DNA of 64,000 bases. Source: a bacterium. GTDB taxonomy: Bacteria > Hinthialibacterota > Hinthialibacteria > OLB16. The notes beneath the pieces were generated by a model. It was not told the origin of the DNA and ran no database searches. It saw only the letters and a program-made list of their open reading frames with translations. Of the stretch, positions 26,311-38,400 are shown piece by piece. Within the stretch, counting starts at the first letter, position 1, and each line of letters opens with the position of its first letter. The DNA lies in NCBI GenBank assembly GCA_022072055.1, contig JAJVIK010000011.1, positions 588,863 to 652,862 on the forward strand. The letters are read 5' to 3'. The position numbers were made by a program, and so were the translations under genes.

Positions 26311-29300
26311 TCAAGGATCGGCGACCGGTTCCATCCCAAAATGATGGCAAAACAAGTAGAGGTCGGCGTAATCCACACGTCCATCCGAATTGAAATCGGC
26401 CTCGAGGTAGGACGTAAGCCGGTCCTCCAAAAACCTCAGCAGATCAAGCCCATTGATGCGTCCATCGTTGAGCAGATCGAAAGTCGAGTCCGGGATGGTC
26501 GTGGGGGTCGGAGAAGGAGTCTGAGTCTCCTCCGGCAGGGTGTCGGTCGCTGTCGGCTCCGGGGTGGGAGGTGGCGGGGTGGGCGTGTCCGCCGGCTCGG
26601 CCCGCACTTCCGCAATCAGCCATCCCCCGTTATTCAGCTCATCAAACTCAAGGACCGTGTCCTCAGGATCGATGAGGAGATGGACATAGGTGTAGGTTTC
26701 GGAGCCGATCAACCCGCTCGCATCCCAGAAGAACTGGATGTCATGAGTGACCCCCTCGACAAGGCCATCTATCCAACGCGAGTGGAGGATCTCCCCGGTT
26801 GGGGATCCGACGCGCGCCTCGACCATAAAGGGACCCGCCGGAGTCACCCCCGTGTTCACCACATGCGCGAACACGGAATAAATCAGCGGTCCGACCTCTC
26901 GAGCGCTAAGGCTCGTGACTTGAAGGTCGGGCAGCAAAGTCGCCTCCGAGTCTTTGTTGTTGGCTCGGTTCCGGTCGCTGATTCGGTTGTTGGGATCGGC
27001 AATCAGGTAAACCCAGTGAGCAACGCCATCGGCTGGGAAGGACCACGGGAGTGTCACCGCAACCGACGCTCCACCGACAAGCGGCCCTGGAATGAGGATG
27101 GTCCCCATGAGCTTCCCGCCCCCCACTGGGTCGCCGTCATAGAAGCCCGCCTCCACCCCCGAAAGCGGAAGTTCGCCGAGGTTTTCGACCACGCCGGAAA
27201 TCACAACATCCTGGAGGGGCGCCGGATTCGGTGGGGCAAGTTGGAGTGAATCCATGCGGATAGCCAGATCGTTCCCCAAAGTGTGGCGGAGCAGGCAGAG
27301 GTCGGTCCGACCGGGAACCGGGAATCGCTCAAAGTGGATCGGAGTGCCATCCACGATGAGATCAGTGGCCTCGTAGACCGTGGCGGATTTGGTGTAGCAC
27401 ACCAGCAGCTCCCCACTGTCGAATGCCAGACTCAGGCTGTTTTCCGCCGAGCTGTCTTGAGTGAGCAACTTGGGGAGCGACCAGGTCTGGCTGGTGGGAT
27501 CGTGGATGGAGAGAGCAATGTCGGTCTGTGTTCCATCCAAGACACTTGCGGCGACCGCCGCGCCGCCGGGAAGGCTCAAACCAACAAGCGATCCTCCCAC
27601 TACGCTCGGCGAGGGATGCTCCGGGAAGAGCGGAACCGCGTTCAATGCCGTGAGCGGCGAGCAAACCCAATCCCCATCCCTCAGCCAAATCACCAGTGGG
27701 ATGCCATTCGGGGCGGTCAGGGTAGGCCCGATATCCTCCAGGCTATCCGTGGTGAGCCGCGCCGAGCTCCCCCAAACGCCATTTTGGGTGGATATGGCGT
27801 GGAGCTCACGGTCCGCCGAGGTGTTCAGGTTGCCGTCCTCATCCACCGTGAACACCAGATGGCCTTCCCCGGTCACATCGGCCACGAACGCCGTGGCGAG
27901 TATCCCTTTCGGTTCGGACCAAAGGGTGGATGACGCGCCCCATAGCTCGCCGACAGCCTCAACGAAGAGCAACCGATCCCCCTCCGTGGCGCTTCCAATC
28001 GGGGCGGAACCGGCGTTCTGAATCCAAACAATTCCCTCATGACCTCCGAAGCGGACCGGCGTGGGCGCGCGATCCACGTGTGTGTTATCCGTGAGTTGTA
28101 GTGGGGTCCCCCAGGTTCCGGTCCCACGATTGAACCGCGCCGCCAGGATCTCCTCCATCGGGAACCAGGTGAACGGATCCTGTCCCGGAGTGACCTCCCC
28201 GACAATGCGCGACCAAGCGACCAGTCGATTCCCCGCTCCGCTATCGAGCGCCCCCGGATTGAAGTCCCCTGGAGGATCTTCGGTGACCCGCGCCAGGGAC
28301 CAGCCTCCTCCCCCAACCTTTCGGACATGCGCGATATCGAAGACTCCGCCATTGGTCTTGGACTCATCGTGCATCGAAAACAGGATGTCTGTCTCCCCGC
28401 TGGAGGCCGCGAGCGACGGCGAGGCAAGGAAGTGAACATTCCGCAGGATGACTTCCTCCGTGGCGCTCGACACCTTGTCTGACCCGGTCTCCATCAGTCG
28501 ATTGCCCGGTCCCCACCCCCTTAGGATTTCACCAACCGGTCTCCATCCCTCCGGTTCGGTGAGGAGAATGAACACCTGCTCATCCCCCCTCTTGATGACC
28601 ACAACCCCCGCCAATCGAAACTTGAAAGAGGAGGTTCGCGTGGTGGTGACTCCGAAGAGCTGCCACCAGACTTTGCCTCCCAGCTCCAGATCGGTCCCCT
28701 CGAAGTGCAGCGTGGGTTTGAGCTGGACCTGGAGCTCCTTGCTCCCGAAGAAGCCGAACCCCACGCCACACTTGATTTCATCAATCACATATTTGAGCTG
28801 CATTTCGGCCCCGGTGCCCGCCCCGCCGTTGATACGGTGGCACCCGCGCCAATAGGGGCCATCCGGGATTCCGCGGTCGTACACCCCCTCCAACGCAATC
28901 GTGAAGAAGGAGGTGATCCCGACTTTCAAGCCACCCACGATCTGACCAATAACAGGTAAGGCGAGGAGCTGATGGACCACTGCAGCCGCGCCTGGGATCA
29001 GGTCCAGGATCACAACCACCGGGATGTCGAAATTCACCTTCGGAGTGCCGCGCATCTTCCAGGAGGTGGTCTTGATGGCGTGGGTGCACTGATGGAACGC
29101 GGAATCGAATTCCTCAACATACCTCCCCTCGCCCGAAACAGTGATCCCGAACTGGGTGACATCTCCGCCCACTCCAATTTCGATGGCCATTTCTCCGCCC
29201 GCGGTGAGATGGCCATCCCGCGTGTCAAGCTCCCGCTTCTGTTGGCCGTTGACATCCAGCGAGAAATCCACTTTGGAAGTGGAAGGGGGCGGAGGGAGCT

Positions 29301-32109
29301 GGAACTTAAAGAGGTTCAGGGTGGTGTCTCGCTGTTCGAACACCACTGCCTTGCGGACCAGACTCCGGCTCCAGTTCGGCAATTGCCCCGTGGGTCCCCC
29401 AAGGCTTCCGCTGATGAATTTGATGTAGCCGGCGGGCAAGGGATTGAAATAGGTGTAATCCTCCTCCGCCCTCAAGTCCGCCTTGTTGATCGCCATGAAA
29501 CGGGTCTCGAAACAAGCGGGAACAGCCTGCGGCAGCGGCTCCACGATCCCGATGAATTGCACGATCTGGTCCCCGTGATAGGGGGTGATGGCCGCAGCGG
29601 AGACCGGGAGGTTGTCGATGCGAATGGAGCCCATGCGCGCCCGGACATTGGCGCCCGCGTCGTTGAAATCCACCAGCGCGGAGAAATCCCAGTTCCCAGG
29701 CATGTCGGGGACAAAATACTGACCGGTCCCCGTATAGCGGATGAAGTAAGGCTTGGTGGGCTCGCGAACCAGATCGAAATTGAGGGTGGCATGCTGGAAG
29801 GCGAATAGGGTGATCGGATGACTCTGAGGCCGGAAATCTCGTTTACGCGCCGAGACCACGTAATCTCCGGGTTCGATATCCACGAACCCATACCCGCCGA
29901 AGGGATCGGTGAGAGCGGAGTTGCTGCTGTCCAAGTCCACCGTAGCCCCCTCGATGACCCCGTGGTTGGCCCCAATGAGATCCACCTCGGAAACAATCCC
30001 ATCCAGGGTCGCCTTGCCTTTCTTGAACTTGAGCGAGAGGTAGTAAATCGAGTTGTAGGGGTGGCGCCCATCCTCCCACACATAATCCACCGATCCCGCA
30101 TCCCGGACATCCAGGGCCACGTTCACCGCAGGCGCGCAGTCGGTAATCAAACGCGAGGTTTCGTCCGGCGCCACGCGCCGGGTATAGAGGCGCAGATTGT
30201 GGGCGTCATCCGACCAAGCGCAAACCGTAATCCCGGCTCCGGCGGCGATGTTTGGGAACTTCCCATATCCGGTCTCCGCTCCGGAAACCTCGAACGGGGT
30301 CCCCAGTGGGGTCCCGTCATGACCCACCTCGCGCCAGAAGACCTTCCCGGTGATGCGATTCACGAACACTGATTCCACCATGCCATTGATCCCCGCAGCC
30401 AATTCCGGTCCGCCGAACGAGGTGGTGTAGGCTTGACGGGTTCCCATCAGGTCGGTCCAGACAAATCCGGCCCCATCCTGGCCGTGCGCGAAGACGTGAT
30501 CCGCCCCGGGCCAGTCGGGTTGCCTGTGCTTCCAGGTGAGATGCCCGAGCCCCATGGAGTCCACCGAGAGGTCAGGAAACTGACACGGGGAGTTGGTTTC
30601 GGGGTAGGTGAAGTTCTGCCGGAACGCCTCAAAGCGCTCATTGATTTGGGGAGCTCCGGTGCCATCCAGCGGAACCCCGGTGATGCTATAGCGATAGTTC
30701 CACTGTTTGGGGCTGAGGGGGTCGGTCGGATCAATGGGAATCTCGGCTTCCAGGTATGCCTGGGCGCCGACCACCGGCCGCTTGCGAATCGGGTCATAGT
30801 CAATCGAGGGCCAGAGGTATTCGGCGGCGGTGGGAAAGGGGATTCCCGGCCAGGACGGATACATCGAAAACGAATGGGTGGTTTCCAGCGATCCGCCCGG
30901 ATTCACCTTGAAATAGGTGAGGAAATCCGCGTTGTTTTTGGGATCAGCCACGATGTGCGCGTAGCCCGAGGCATCCGCGACAATCCGCGGATATCGAAAC
31001 TCCGCGCCGCCGCTGAGGTTGACGGGGGGAACCTCAATCACATAGTTCGGTCCGAGACGTTCGTACCAGATTGTGTAGTTCTCGTCCCGCCAGACCACAT
31101 GGGCCTTCTTCATCCCATCGATGGCCACATCCGGCGTGTAGCAGTTCACCCCTTCAGGCGAGAGGCGGATCTGCGGTTTCTCGTGCTCGCACTCGGTGGG
31201 CGTGGGAGTCCGTGTGTGAGTGGAGGTCCGCGTGGGGGTGAAGGTGCGAGTTTCGGTGCGGGTCGGGGTGCGCGTGGGTGTGTGTGTCACGGTCCGTGTT
31301 CGAGTGGGGGTCCTGGAGGGAGTCGGAGTCTTGGTGCGGGTGTTGGTGCGGGTGGGTGTATGGGTCGGGGTGTCGGTGATGGTCGGAGTCCCCGTGGGGG
31401 TGGGCGAAAACTCAGCGGTGGAGGTCTGGGTGGGGATCACGGTTTGCGTGGCGGTCTTGGTCGGTCCGGGACCCCCGCCCTCGAGGTCCTCGACGATCAG
31501 ATTGTCCCAGCGCATATCCGGCGCGCCGCCGGAGCCTTCCGTGCTCCCGCTCTCCAGCCCGACCGCGAGCATGTTGTAGCCCAATGGGAAGCGGAAGGTC
31601 ACGCTGTATTCGGTCCAGACATCGCTGTTTCCGTCCGGATACTCCGGCCACACCGCGGCATCAAACCATTTCACCTCGGTCCAGTTCCCGGAGTCGTAAT
31701 CCACGCCGAGGTCCTCGGGGGTGGCGCTGAAGACCTGGTAGGAGGTCTCCATCCAGTACTCTTTCCCCGAATCTGTCGGGCAGGCCATGAAGACCCGAAT
31801 GCGGATGCGGTGCCCGGCGCGGGGAGCTAGTCCGGTAATCAGAAACCCTCGGTTGTCCTTGCTGTCTCCCGTGGAATGCCGAGCGCGAAGACAGGGGCTT
31901 TGCTCAATCCCTGTTTCCGGACGGTCCCAGGAGGAGTGCTCGGTTCCCCATTCGGATTGGTGAGTCCAGTCATACTCCGGGTCTTCGTCCCAATTCTCCG
32001 AATACAGAAGTTCGGCGGAAAAGGACGGTTGGACACAGGTTAAGCAGGCGACCAGTAGGAAGGCGTGCTGAGAGAGGAAACCGCTTCGAGCCGCTTGGTT
32101 CCAAGGCAT
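26311..32109 (-). CDS. Giant secreted protein with Thr/Pro linkers, CARDB repeats and C-terminal dockerin
   Basis: About 1932 residues from the ATG at 32109, which gives a sensible signal peptide ([16 protein letters not shown]). The frame is open to an ATG at 32160, but a promoter -10 at 32181-32186 would leave that start almost leaderless. An N-terminal beta-sandwich (about 30-205) is followed by a Thr/Pro/Arg linker (about 210-307). Next comes a region with propeller-like repeats ([24 protein letters not shown]) and a carboxypeptidase-regulatory-like domain near 700-780 ([20 protein letters not shown]). After a long middle come two CARDB/Ig-like domains (about 1607-1837, [13 protein letters not shown]) and a second linker. 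The complete dockerin has two loops ([26 protein letters not shown]). It is presumably an extracellular or surface protein; no catalytic motif is visible. Confidence 0.85.
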   Translation of the reverse strand: MPWNQAARSGFLSQHAFLLVACLTCVQPSFSAELLYSENWDEDPEYDWTHQSEWGTEHSSWDRPETGIEQSPCLRARHSTGDSKDNRGFLITGLAPRAGHRIRIRVFMACPTDSGKEYWMETSYQVFSATPEDLGVDYDSGNWTEVKWFDAAVWPEYPDGNSDVWTEYSVTFRFPLGYNMLAVGLESGSTEGSGGAPDMRWDNLIVEDLEGGGPGPTKTATQTVIPTQTSTAEFSPTPTGTPTITDTPTHTPTRTNTRTKTPTPSRTPTRTRTVTHTPTRTPTRTETRTFTPTRTSTHTRTPTPTECEHEKPQIRLSPEGVNCYTPDVAIDGMKKAHVVWRDENYTIWYERLGPNYVIEVPPVNLSGGAEFRYPRIVADASGYAHIVADPKNNADFLTYFKVNPGGSLETTHSFSMYPSWPGIPFPTAAEYLWPSIDYDPIRKRPVVGAQAYLEAEIPIDPTDPLSPKQWNYRYSITGVPLDGTGAPQINERFEAFRQNFTYPETNSPCQFPDLSVDSMGLGHLTWKHRQPDWPGADHVFAHGQDGAGFVWTDLMGTRQAYTTSFGGPELAAGINGMVESVFVNRITGKVFWREVGHDGTPLGTPFEVSGAETGYGKFPNIAAGAGITVCAWSDDAHNLRLYTRRVAPDETSRLITDCAPAVNVALDVRDAGSVDYVWEDGRHPYNSIYYLSLKFKKGKATLDGIVSEVDLIGANHGVIEGATVDLDSSNSALTDPFGGYGFVDIEPGDYVVSARKRDFRPQSHPITLFAFQHATLNFDLVREPTKPYFIRYTGTGQYFVPDMPGNWDFSALVDFNDAGANVRARMGSIRIDNLPVSAAAITPYHGDQIVQFIGIVEPLPQAVPACFETRFMAINKADLRAEEDYTYFNPLPAGYIKFISGSLGGPTGQLPNWSRSLVRKAVVFEQRDTTLNLFKFQLPPPPSTSKVDFSLDVNGQQKRELDTRDGHLTAGGEMAIEIGVGGDVTQFGITVSGEGRYVEEFDSAFHQCTHAIKTTSWKMRGTPKVNFDIPVVVILDLIPGAAAVVHQLLALPVIGQIVGGLKVGITSFFTIALEGVYDRGIPDGPYWRGCHRINGGAGTGAEMQLKYVIDEIKCGVGFGFFGSKELQVQLKPTLHFEGTDLELGGKVWWQLFGVTTTRTSSFKFRLAGVVVIKRGDEQVFILLTEPEGWRPVGEILRGWGPGNRLMETGSDKVSSATEEVILRNVHFLASPSLAASSGETDILFSMHDESKTNGGVFDIAHVRKVGGGGWSLARVTEDPPGDFNPGALDSGAGNRLVAWSRIVGEVTPGQDPFTWFPMEEILAARFNRGTGTWGTPLQLTDNTHVDRAPTPVRFGGHEGIVWIQNAGSAPIGSATEGDRLLFVEAVGELWGASSTLWSEPKGILATAFVADVTGEGHLVFTVDEDGNLNTSADRELHAISTQNGVWGSSARLTTDSLEDIGPTLTAPNGIPLVIWLRDGDWVCSPLTALNAVPLFPEHPSPSVVGGSLVGLSLPGGAAVAASVLDGTQTDIALSIHDPTSQTWSLPKLLTQDSSAENSLSLAFDSGELLVCYTKSATVYEATDLIVDGTPIHFERFPVPGRTDLCLLRHTLGNDLAIRMDSLQLAPPNPAPLQDVVISGVVENLGELPLSGVEAGFYDGDPVGGGKLMGTILIPGPLVGGASVAVTLPWSFPADGVAHWVYLIADPNNRISDRNRANNKDSEATLLPDLQVTSLSAREVGPLIYSVFAHVVNTGVTPAGPFMVEARVGSPTGEILHSRWIDGLVEGVTHDIQFFWDASGLIGSETYTYVHLLIDPEDTVLEFDELNNGGWLIAEVRAEPADTPTPPPPTPEPTATDTLPEETQTPSPTPTTIPDSTFDLLNDGRINGLDLLRFLEDRLTSYLEADFNSDGRVDYADLYLFCHHFGMEPVADP
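31190..31480 (-). repeat. Low-complexity Thr/Pro/Arg linker repeat
   Basis: Inside the 26311-32109 gene, about 95 residues are built from imperfect TPTRT, THTPT and TRTPT units. The + strand is therefore a long run of GTGGGGGT/GTGCG-type G-rich words. Such linkers are typical of O-glycosylated spacers between domains of secreted proteins; glycosylation itself is inference. The repeat is prone to slippage and misassembly. Confidence 0.8.
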
Positions 32110-32406
32110 GAACGCGCCCCCAGTCTGACGACTAGCGTCCCGTAGGACGTGGGCGGTCATGGACCCACCAGAACATTGTCAGAATACAGGATATAAAAAG
32201 ATATTGTCAACTCATGTTTGCAGGAATATGATTCCTCCAATGAAGGTTGAATTTCAGTTTTCTCGCGTTTTGGCTGATATGGCTCACTTCTAATCTCATC
32301 GCTGTTCCTGGCCCCGAGAACAGGTTGCACCAGGGGTCCCTTTTTCAAAGCCCCTGGCCCTTAGCCGCCCGATTCAGACTCCAAGACTGGAAAAGGGGAC
32401 AAGGCT
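32110..32406. other. AT-rich divergent intergenic region
   Basis: The 297 bases between two divergent giant genes are clearly AT-richer (32160-32300) than everything around them. They hold a good - strand sigma70-type promoter (see separate entry). No convincing + strand -35/-10 pair was found. Before the + strand ATG at 32407 the best ribosome-binding site is a weak AAGG. I see no gene in it. Confidence 0.7.
32181..32210 (-). promoter_or_regulatory. Sigma70-type promoter for the CARDB/dockerin giant
   Basis: On the - strand a perfect TTGACA (32210-32205) is followed by an 18-base AT-rich spacer and TATTCT (32186-32181, four of six matches to TATAAT). The start of transcription would fall near 32174, giving a leader of about 65 bases to the ATG at 32109. 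This is the best-looking promoter in the window. Confidence 0.6.
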
Positions 32407-35400
32407 ATGGCCACCCATCACTCCTCCGCGCCACGCCGCCAGCAGCGTCGTGGTTTCTCACTTGGTCTACTCCAGATTGCGTGTCTCTCGGTGTTCATCC
32501 TTCCGAGCCATGCGCACGCGGCTGAGTTCGTGGTGAGTCCGAACGACTTGCCTGTGTTGGAGGGTGGAACTCAGACCCTCAGGATTTGGCTATCGGAGGA
32601 GCCGGACACGGATGTAACCGCCACGGTTGCTCGTGTGAGCGGGGACACGGATCTCTCCATTCTGAGCGGAAGTCCTCTACTGATCCCGAAAGCGCAGTGG
32701 CAGACCGCGGTCCCAGTGGTAATCAGCGCGACCGAGGACGGAGACTCCACCAGCGGAACGGCGCTGCTTCGGATTCAGGAAACCAGCGCGAATGGGATCC
32801 CTCCCAGGGGAATCACCGCGATCGAGCTCGACAACGACAACACCATCTCGGTCGGCGGAGTCCTGACTCAGGACACGATCTGGGACGACCCCAGCCGGAA
32901 CTATCTTCTGACCTCCGCGGTCACTGTCCCCGCGACCTATTCGCTTCGGATCGGCCCCTATGTGATGGTCCGGCATGATGAGGGTCACCACGCAGGAATG
33001 GTGGTCGAGGGAACCCTCGAGGCGATGTCCGGAAGCACGATCCTCCTGCGGACCAACGCCCACTGGGACGCCAACGACCGGAAGAATGGCATCACGGTAA
33101 AGACCGGAGGAGTCGCCGACTTTGAAGATTGCCGAATCCTGGCGCGCGAAGAGAGCAATCGCTGGAGCCAGGGAACCGGAGAATGGGCGCACCTCGTGCG
33201 CGCGGAGGAAGGGGCGACGATCACCCTCGACGGATGCGCGCTGGAATCCCTCAACACAACCTCCGACTATCGGACCGGGTATGGTCTCGCGATTGGGAAC
33301 GCCACCGCGTCGCTAATCGGTCCGATCACATCAACCAACACCTTCCGCGGTTTCCGTGTCGCGCTTCACCAAACCTTCGGGTCCGCCGAACAGCGTGTGG
33401 ACAAGTGCGAGTTTGAGAACAACGAGGAACGGCACTTGCTCACGGGCAACCTCGTTCACGACATCACGCTTTCCAACTCCGGCATGAGGATCGACGGTAC
33501 ACTCACGGTCCAGTCGGGCGCGACCTTAAGACTCACCCCAGACAGCGAGTTGTACCGATGGGAGGGAAGACATTTCATCGTGGATGGCGGAGTCCTGGTG
33601 TTGGACCGAGGGAGGTTCGGCGCAACCACCACGAACCACTACGATCCCAACTCCAAACGTCACGGTATCGTGTTCCGGAACGGAGCCGAGGGGGTTTTCG
33701 AGGAAGGGACCCTATTCTCCGATGAAGCGCGCGAAACCGGATCGGTCAACGAATGGGCGGCGTTGATCCACGCCGACGCGAGTTCCCGGATAACCCTGCG
33801 AGGGACCTCGTTCCTCTCCCGCAAACCAAGCGGCAGGAGAACCGGATACGCCCTCTTTCTGGATGGCGCCGGTGTCACCTCGGAGGACAGTGGAGGGACC
33901 CCGGTCTCAATCGCGGGTTTCCACTGTGGGATTCATCAGGTGTTCGGATCGGCCCTTCAATCGATAGCCCCTTGCCAGTTTCAGGACTGTGAGACCAATC
34001 ACTGGATTCAAGGAGATGCGGTCCGCGACGCCGAGATTACGAATGTCGGAATGGGTGTGTATGGCGGTGTTACGGTTCATGCAGGCGCGCGGCTTGCGCT
34101 TACCCCAGGAAGCACTCTCTATCGCGGCTTTGGCGCGCCCCTGATCGTTGATGGCGGGGAACTGACCGCAACGGACGCGACCTTCGGGGCGGAAACTCAG
34201 AATCACTATGATCCGAACTCCAGGCGTCCGGGGATCACCTTCAGAAACGGCGCGCGCGGGCAGTTTGAAAACTGTGAGCTGTTCGCGGATGAACTCAGGC
34301 ATGTCGATTCCAATTCCGAGTGGTGCCCTCTCCTCTATTGCGACGATTCGTCGGAATTGAACGTGGCGGGCTGCCGTCTCCAATCGAGAAACTCTGGCGG
34401 GAGACGCACTGGATACGGCATTCAGATCGCCGGCGGAACCGGCACGATCACGGCGCTGGGGGCGATTCCCACATCCTTTGAGGGATTTCGCTGCGGGTTC
34501 TATATCGGATTCGGGCCGGGATCGTTCGACATTACCGGTTGCACGTTCACGGGAACGGATTACCAGGGCGCGCTCGCGGGGGACATCAGCCACAGTTTGA
34601 CTCTCAAATCCGAGAATGAGCATCACTTGTTCGGGAATGTGACGGTCAAGAGCGGCGCGATAGTGGATGTTGTCCCCGGGTGTTCGCTGAACACCAACGG
34701 TAGGACTTTTGCCGTGGAGACCAACGGGTCGATTGCCTTTGAGCAAAATGATCTCCGGATCAACGCTCCGCTCCAGGTCAGCGGTAGCCTTGAGGCGGAC
34801 GGCTGCCGGTTCGTGATCGGCACGTCTTCCCATTACTACCCCCCCGACCGTCGCTGTGGGGTCAATCTCCTCGCGGGGGGCCAGGGGCTCTTCGAGAATT
34901 CCTGCTTTATTTCCGAGGAGAGCCGTCAAACCGGCAGCGAAGGCGATTGGGCGGCGATGATTTACTCCGCGGCGGACTCCTCCTTGACTTGCCGGAACTG
35001 CTCATTCGCCCCACGGGATTCATATGACCCATTCACGCGCTATGTCATCCGATCTTGGAATCAACGGAGCCTGGAAATTGAGGGTTGCACGTTCAGCGGG
35101 AACCCTGTCGCGCTTCGACTCGATGCGGTCCCCACCGGCAGCTTCGCGCATGACTCCAACTTTGTGGGGAACGGGCTCGCGGTGGAGAATGCCACCCAGG
35201 TCACCTTTGACGCCACACGGAATTGGTGGGGGTCCCCCACCGGGCCCCGTCACACCACCAACCCCGGTGGGATGGGGGATCCGATTTCGGACTATGTGGA
35301 CTACGGTCAAAGCGCGTTGAATCCCACCGGGACCTGGATCAATCTCATCGATCCCATCAGCGGCCAGGAGCCGAATAACCTGACCACGGCGGCGACCCAG

Positions 35401-38400
35401 ACTTCGGTTGAGATCCTCGGACTGCGAGTTCAACCGCCCCAGAGCCAGATTGCCGGGTTGGGATTCCGGCTATTTGATCCGGTCGGGCTGGACTGGACCC
35501 AGTTCGCCAATCTGCTCCTGGTCATGGATGCTAATGGGGATGGCTCGGCTAGCGTCGCCGAGCGGGCAACGGCGCTCACCCCATCCAGCCTCAGTTCAAG
35601 CGCCTCCGAGTTGCTTGTGGGCTTCGACCAAGAGTTGACCACGCCCTTGAACCCCAGTGCGGGTTACATCCTGGTCGGTGACTTGCACTCAGTCGCGCCG
35701 GGGGACGCCTTCCGCGCCGAGCTGTTCCGGGGGTGGTTGTGTGGGGCGGAGGGAACCCCCGTCCAATCCGATGTCTCCCCGGTCAGGCACTACGCCGGTG
35801 ACGCGATATCACTGGCTGATCCCGGGCCGGGTCAACTTGGAGACAACCTTTCCGGCATGTCGCGCCAGAACAATGTCATCCTGTATGGCTTTCGTCTCCT
35901 TGGTCAAAGCGCGCAAGCTCTAGCCGCGGAGCTGACCCTGTCCAACGTCCAGGGAATCAATCGATCGCATTTCACCGCCACCTCTCTTTATCACGACCTG
36001 AACGGCAACGCCCAGGTGGACGCAGCCGATCCCCGTTTGGGAAGCGCCACGGAGATCGTGATCGATCGCGCCAATGGACACATCAGCTTCGCCGGGCCGC
36101 TGGATGCAAACCAGACTTACCTCGTGGCGGCGAGCTTCCGCGGCCTTCCGGACAGCGGACAGTTCACCATTCAGCTTGAACCGGAGAACGTTCAGGCGGC
36201 GGGGGCGGTTGTGGTGACAGGTTACGCCCGTAAGGCCACGCATGTCGTGGACCTCCCCTACCTGATCGCCCAAAGCAACACCTGGAGTCCCCCTCAGACC
36301 TTCGGGCAAGTCATCAATCAGCCGGACTTCGTGGCGCTTGGGTTTCGGATCCTTCCGCTGGGGAGAACAGTCGGCGAGATCCATGTCCCGCTTACGAGCG
36401 TGGTCGGAATCAAGGCCGCGGACATCCTGAATCCGCGCCTGGTCTGGGACAAGAACGCGAACGGGGCGCTGGACGGCGGCGATGAAGTTCTTTCCAGCGG
36501 TGGATCGGTTGAAATCAATGGAAACCAGGGCCTGATCCACCTGACATCGCCCTTCATTACCCGGGGTCACATCCTCCTCGCGGCGGACTTCGCTTCGCTG
36601 GCCAATGGCGATGAGATCACGGTGAGCCTGTCACCGGAAGATGTCGTGGTTCCGGAGGGGTTCCGAGTGACCGGCGCCGCCCCCCCGATCCGCTATGTCG
36701 TGAATCAAGGGATTGTTGACAGCCGCTCCCCGAACATGAATTGGTCGCTCACCTATCGAAGCCCCGGAGGGAGGACGGTCATGGCCCGCTACAACAACGC
36801 GGGCGACAAGGTGATCCTCGGCTACGACACCGGTTCCGCGTGGGTCTATGAAGCCAGTTCAAACACGCCGCTTTTGATGCTCAAGGAGCACTATGACAAG
36901 GTCGAATACGCCGGATTCTCCAGCGATGATTCGGCGGCGATCACAGTCACGCGCGACGGGGCGGTCTACATTTGGGACCTCGGGACCGGCTCGCAGCGCT
37001 CAGCCATGTTCAGCGACTTGCTGGTTTCCTATGGCGCGCCTTCTCCCGATTTCAGCAAACTCATGGTCATCACCGAGGGGAAAGGGATCCTCTTGGACGT
37101 GGACCTCCAGCAACGCTTGTGGGAGTTTCAGCCCGGCGACGCGAGCGTGAACGCCATCGCCTATTCCCCGGATGGTCAGTACATCCTGATCGGAACAAGC
37201 GACAAGCGCGCTTATCTCCTCGATGCGGAAACCGGAGTGGAGACGCGCCGTTTCGTGGGCCACACCCAGGCGGTCACCGCGGTGAGCTTCACAGGGGACG
37301 GGAGCCGTCTGATGACCGGAAGCACGGATGCGACCGTGCAACTCTGGGAAACAGACAATGGAAGGCCGCTCGGTGGGCCTCCGCTGCTCACCATCTCGCT
37401 TCAGGGTCAGCAATCCCAGGGAGCCGCGGTCTCTCCGAGCGGAAACCGAGTGGCGATGGTCACGGGAAGCGGGAACGGCGCACAATTGCGGATGTTCGAT
37501 CAGAACGGATTGGAGCTTTACGCGGTCAATCTCTGGGATGAATCCGGCGGGAACTGGGGAGGGAGCTTGGAGACCTTGGCTTTCGACACCCTGGGAGAAA
37601 GGGTTCTGGTCTCCTCGCGCGACAGCGACTGGGCGCGGATCGCCAGTTTCCGGGTGACCAATGGCGATTACCTCCTCAGTTGGGGGCCAAGCGGAAGATT
37701 CACCCATCGCCTTGACGCCCGTCCGCGAATCTCGATGGAGGGGGACCGTGTCTTCTTCATGGGAGACTGGGGACTCAATGTTCTTCCCAGAGCCTTGGGA
37801 AAGAAGATTCTGCGGGCCTCGGGCATCCCGGGGGATCGCGGCTATGACATCTCGGCGGATGGCTCCAAGGTCGCCCGCTTCACCCACGAGGGCCGTCTCA
37901 AAGTCGATTCCGTCTCGGATGAGGACGTGGTCAACATCCTAGACCGCGCGGTGGGGGTCAATTACAACTCAGTAACCTCCTCTTCGGCGGGAGACCTGGC
38001 GGCCACGGGGGACCGCTTGTTCAACACCCAAACCGGGTATCTGTTCTCCAACTACGCGATCACCGACCGTGAAGCCTTCAGCGCTTTCAGTCCCGACAGC
38101 CTGCTGTGGGGATTCACCGTGCCACAGGACAAGGCCCTGGTGACCTGTCGGGTCGATGACCCCGGCGCGGTGCTGTACAACCTGATGCTGACCGACCCTT
38201 ACACCCCCTACAAGATGCTCTATCACCCGGATGGAGCGCGTGTCGGCTGCGTCGATTCCGGGGTCGGGGTGCAGATGTATGACATGACCACCGACCTGCC
38301 GGTGGGGCTTTACCGCTTCCCCAACAACGCGGACGCCGCCCTTTCGGAGGATGGAACGCTCCTGCTCATTGGCGGAAGAAACACCGTCCGCTTGTATGAG

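Noticed and set aside
31190-31480. G-rich tandem repeat first considered as a CRISPR-like or minisatellite array
   Set aside because: It is the antisense of a Thr/Pro/Arg linker inside a long open frame, without spacers.
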